From: Hyphochytrium catenoides
Lineage: Eukaryota; Sar; Hyphochytriomycetes; Hyphochytriales; Hyphochytriaceae
Assembly (NCBI GenBank): GCA_900088475.1
Contig: FLMG01002847.1
Coordinates: 1-32,721, forward strand
DNA: 32,721 nt
Reading direction: 5' to 3'
Shown piece by piece: positions 32,581-32,721 of the stretch (within the stretch, counting starts at the first letter, position 1; each line of letters opens with the position of its first letter). The position numbers and the translations under genes are program-made. The notes under the pieces were generated by a model. It did not search any database. It saw only the letters and a list, made by a program, of their open reading frames with translations, and was not told the origin of the DNA.

Positions 32581-32721
32581 CTGAAGAGATAGATGGATAT
32601 CCTATTTAGGGATCAGTCAACAAGCCTGCGGCATAAGATGAGGCTATTGAGGTTGAGCACGGGGGAAGCCAAGAGAGACAGAGAGAGAGACAAAGCAAGA
32701 GAGAGAGACATCAAAGGCCCA
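32581..32721. other. Probable 5' intron of the carrier gene with GA tract
   Basis: Directly upstream (minus sense) of the carrier's first coding exon is a good acceptor (TCTCTTCAG) preceded by pyrimidine-rich sequence, including a GA tract on the plus strand at about 32673-32712. This suggests an intron continuing past the window edge. Confidence 0.5.

Noticed and set aside
1-32721. tRNA, rRNA, CRISPR array, transposon ends or viral genes
   Set aside because: I looked for cloverleaf-like segments, spaced repeats, terminal inverted repeats and transposase or capsid motifs and found none I could support by eye.

Overview
This window looks like nuclear DNA of an intron-rich, gene-dense eukaryote, most likely a single-celled one. 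Nine protein genes could be rebuilt by joining short GT-AG exons, and a tenth ORF runs off the left edge. Most introns are 54-160 bp, with a cluster at 59-73 bp. A few are longer (300-470 bp), and many of those carry long (CT)n/(GA)n tracts. The standard genetic code fits every gene. I cannot name the lineage: the gene content is generic for eukaryotes, and a protist is an inference from intron size and gene density. All exon coordinates are my own manual splice calls, checked for GT/AG borders and phase continuity.

Layout. 1-353 (-): 5' part of a possible secreted protein. 1784-4675 (+): 13-exon protein with a zinc-binding N-terminus, two copies of a bacterial-looking beta repeat and a long ankyrin domain, including a 24-nt micro-exon. 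4907-6501 (-): 2-oxoglutarate/Fe(II) oxygenase. 7543-12625 (-): 955-residue coiled-coil protein with a C-terminal CxxC. 13577-19493 (-): about 1278-residue helical protein I do not recognise. 19940-21625 (+): membrane-anchored medium-chain quinone reductase-like enzyme. 22047-23823 (-): 3-ketodihydrosphingosine reductase with an ER-retrieval signal. 24593-29263 (-): ankyrin plus five fibronectin type III domains. 30142-31093 (+): small single-pass membrane protein. 31258-32490 (-): mitochondrial SLC25 carrier, closest by motif to the ornithine/basic amino acid group.

The genes do not form an operon or a pathway; they are ordinary neighbours in convergent, divergent and tandem order. The most interesting content is structural. 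Two ankyrin scaffold genes keep an exon-per-repeat organisation: ankyrin modules sit between phase-0 introns, while FN3 modules and one beta-repeat exon sit between phase-1 introns. The micro-exon restores an exact 33-residue repeat register. The beta-repeat/ankyrin fusion and the two large coiled-coil or helical genes are the best candidates for something undescribed.
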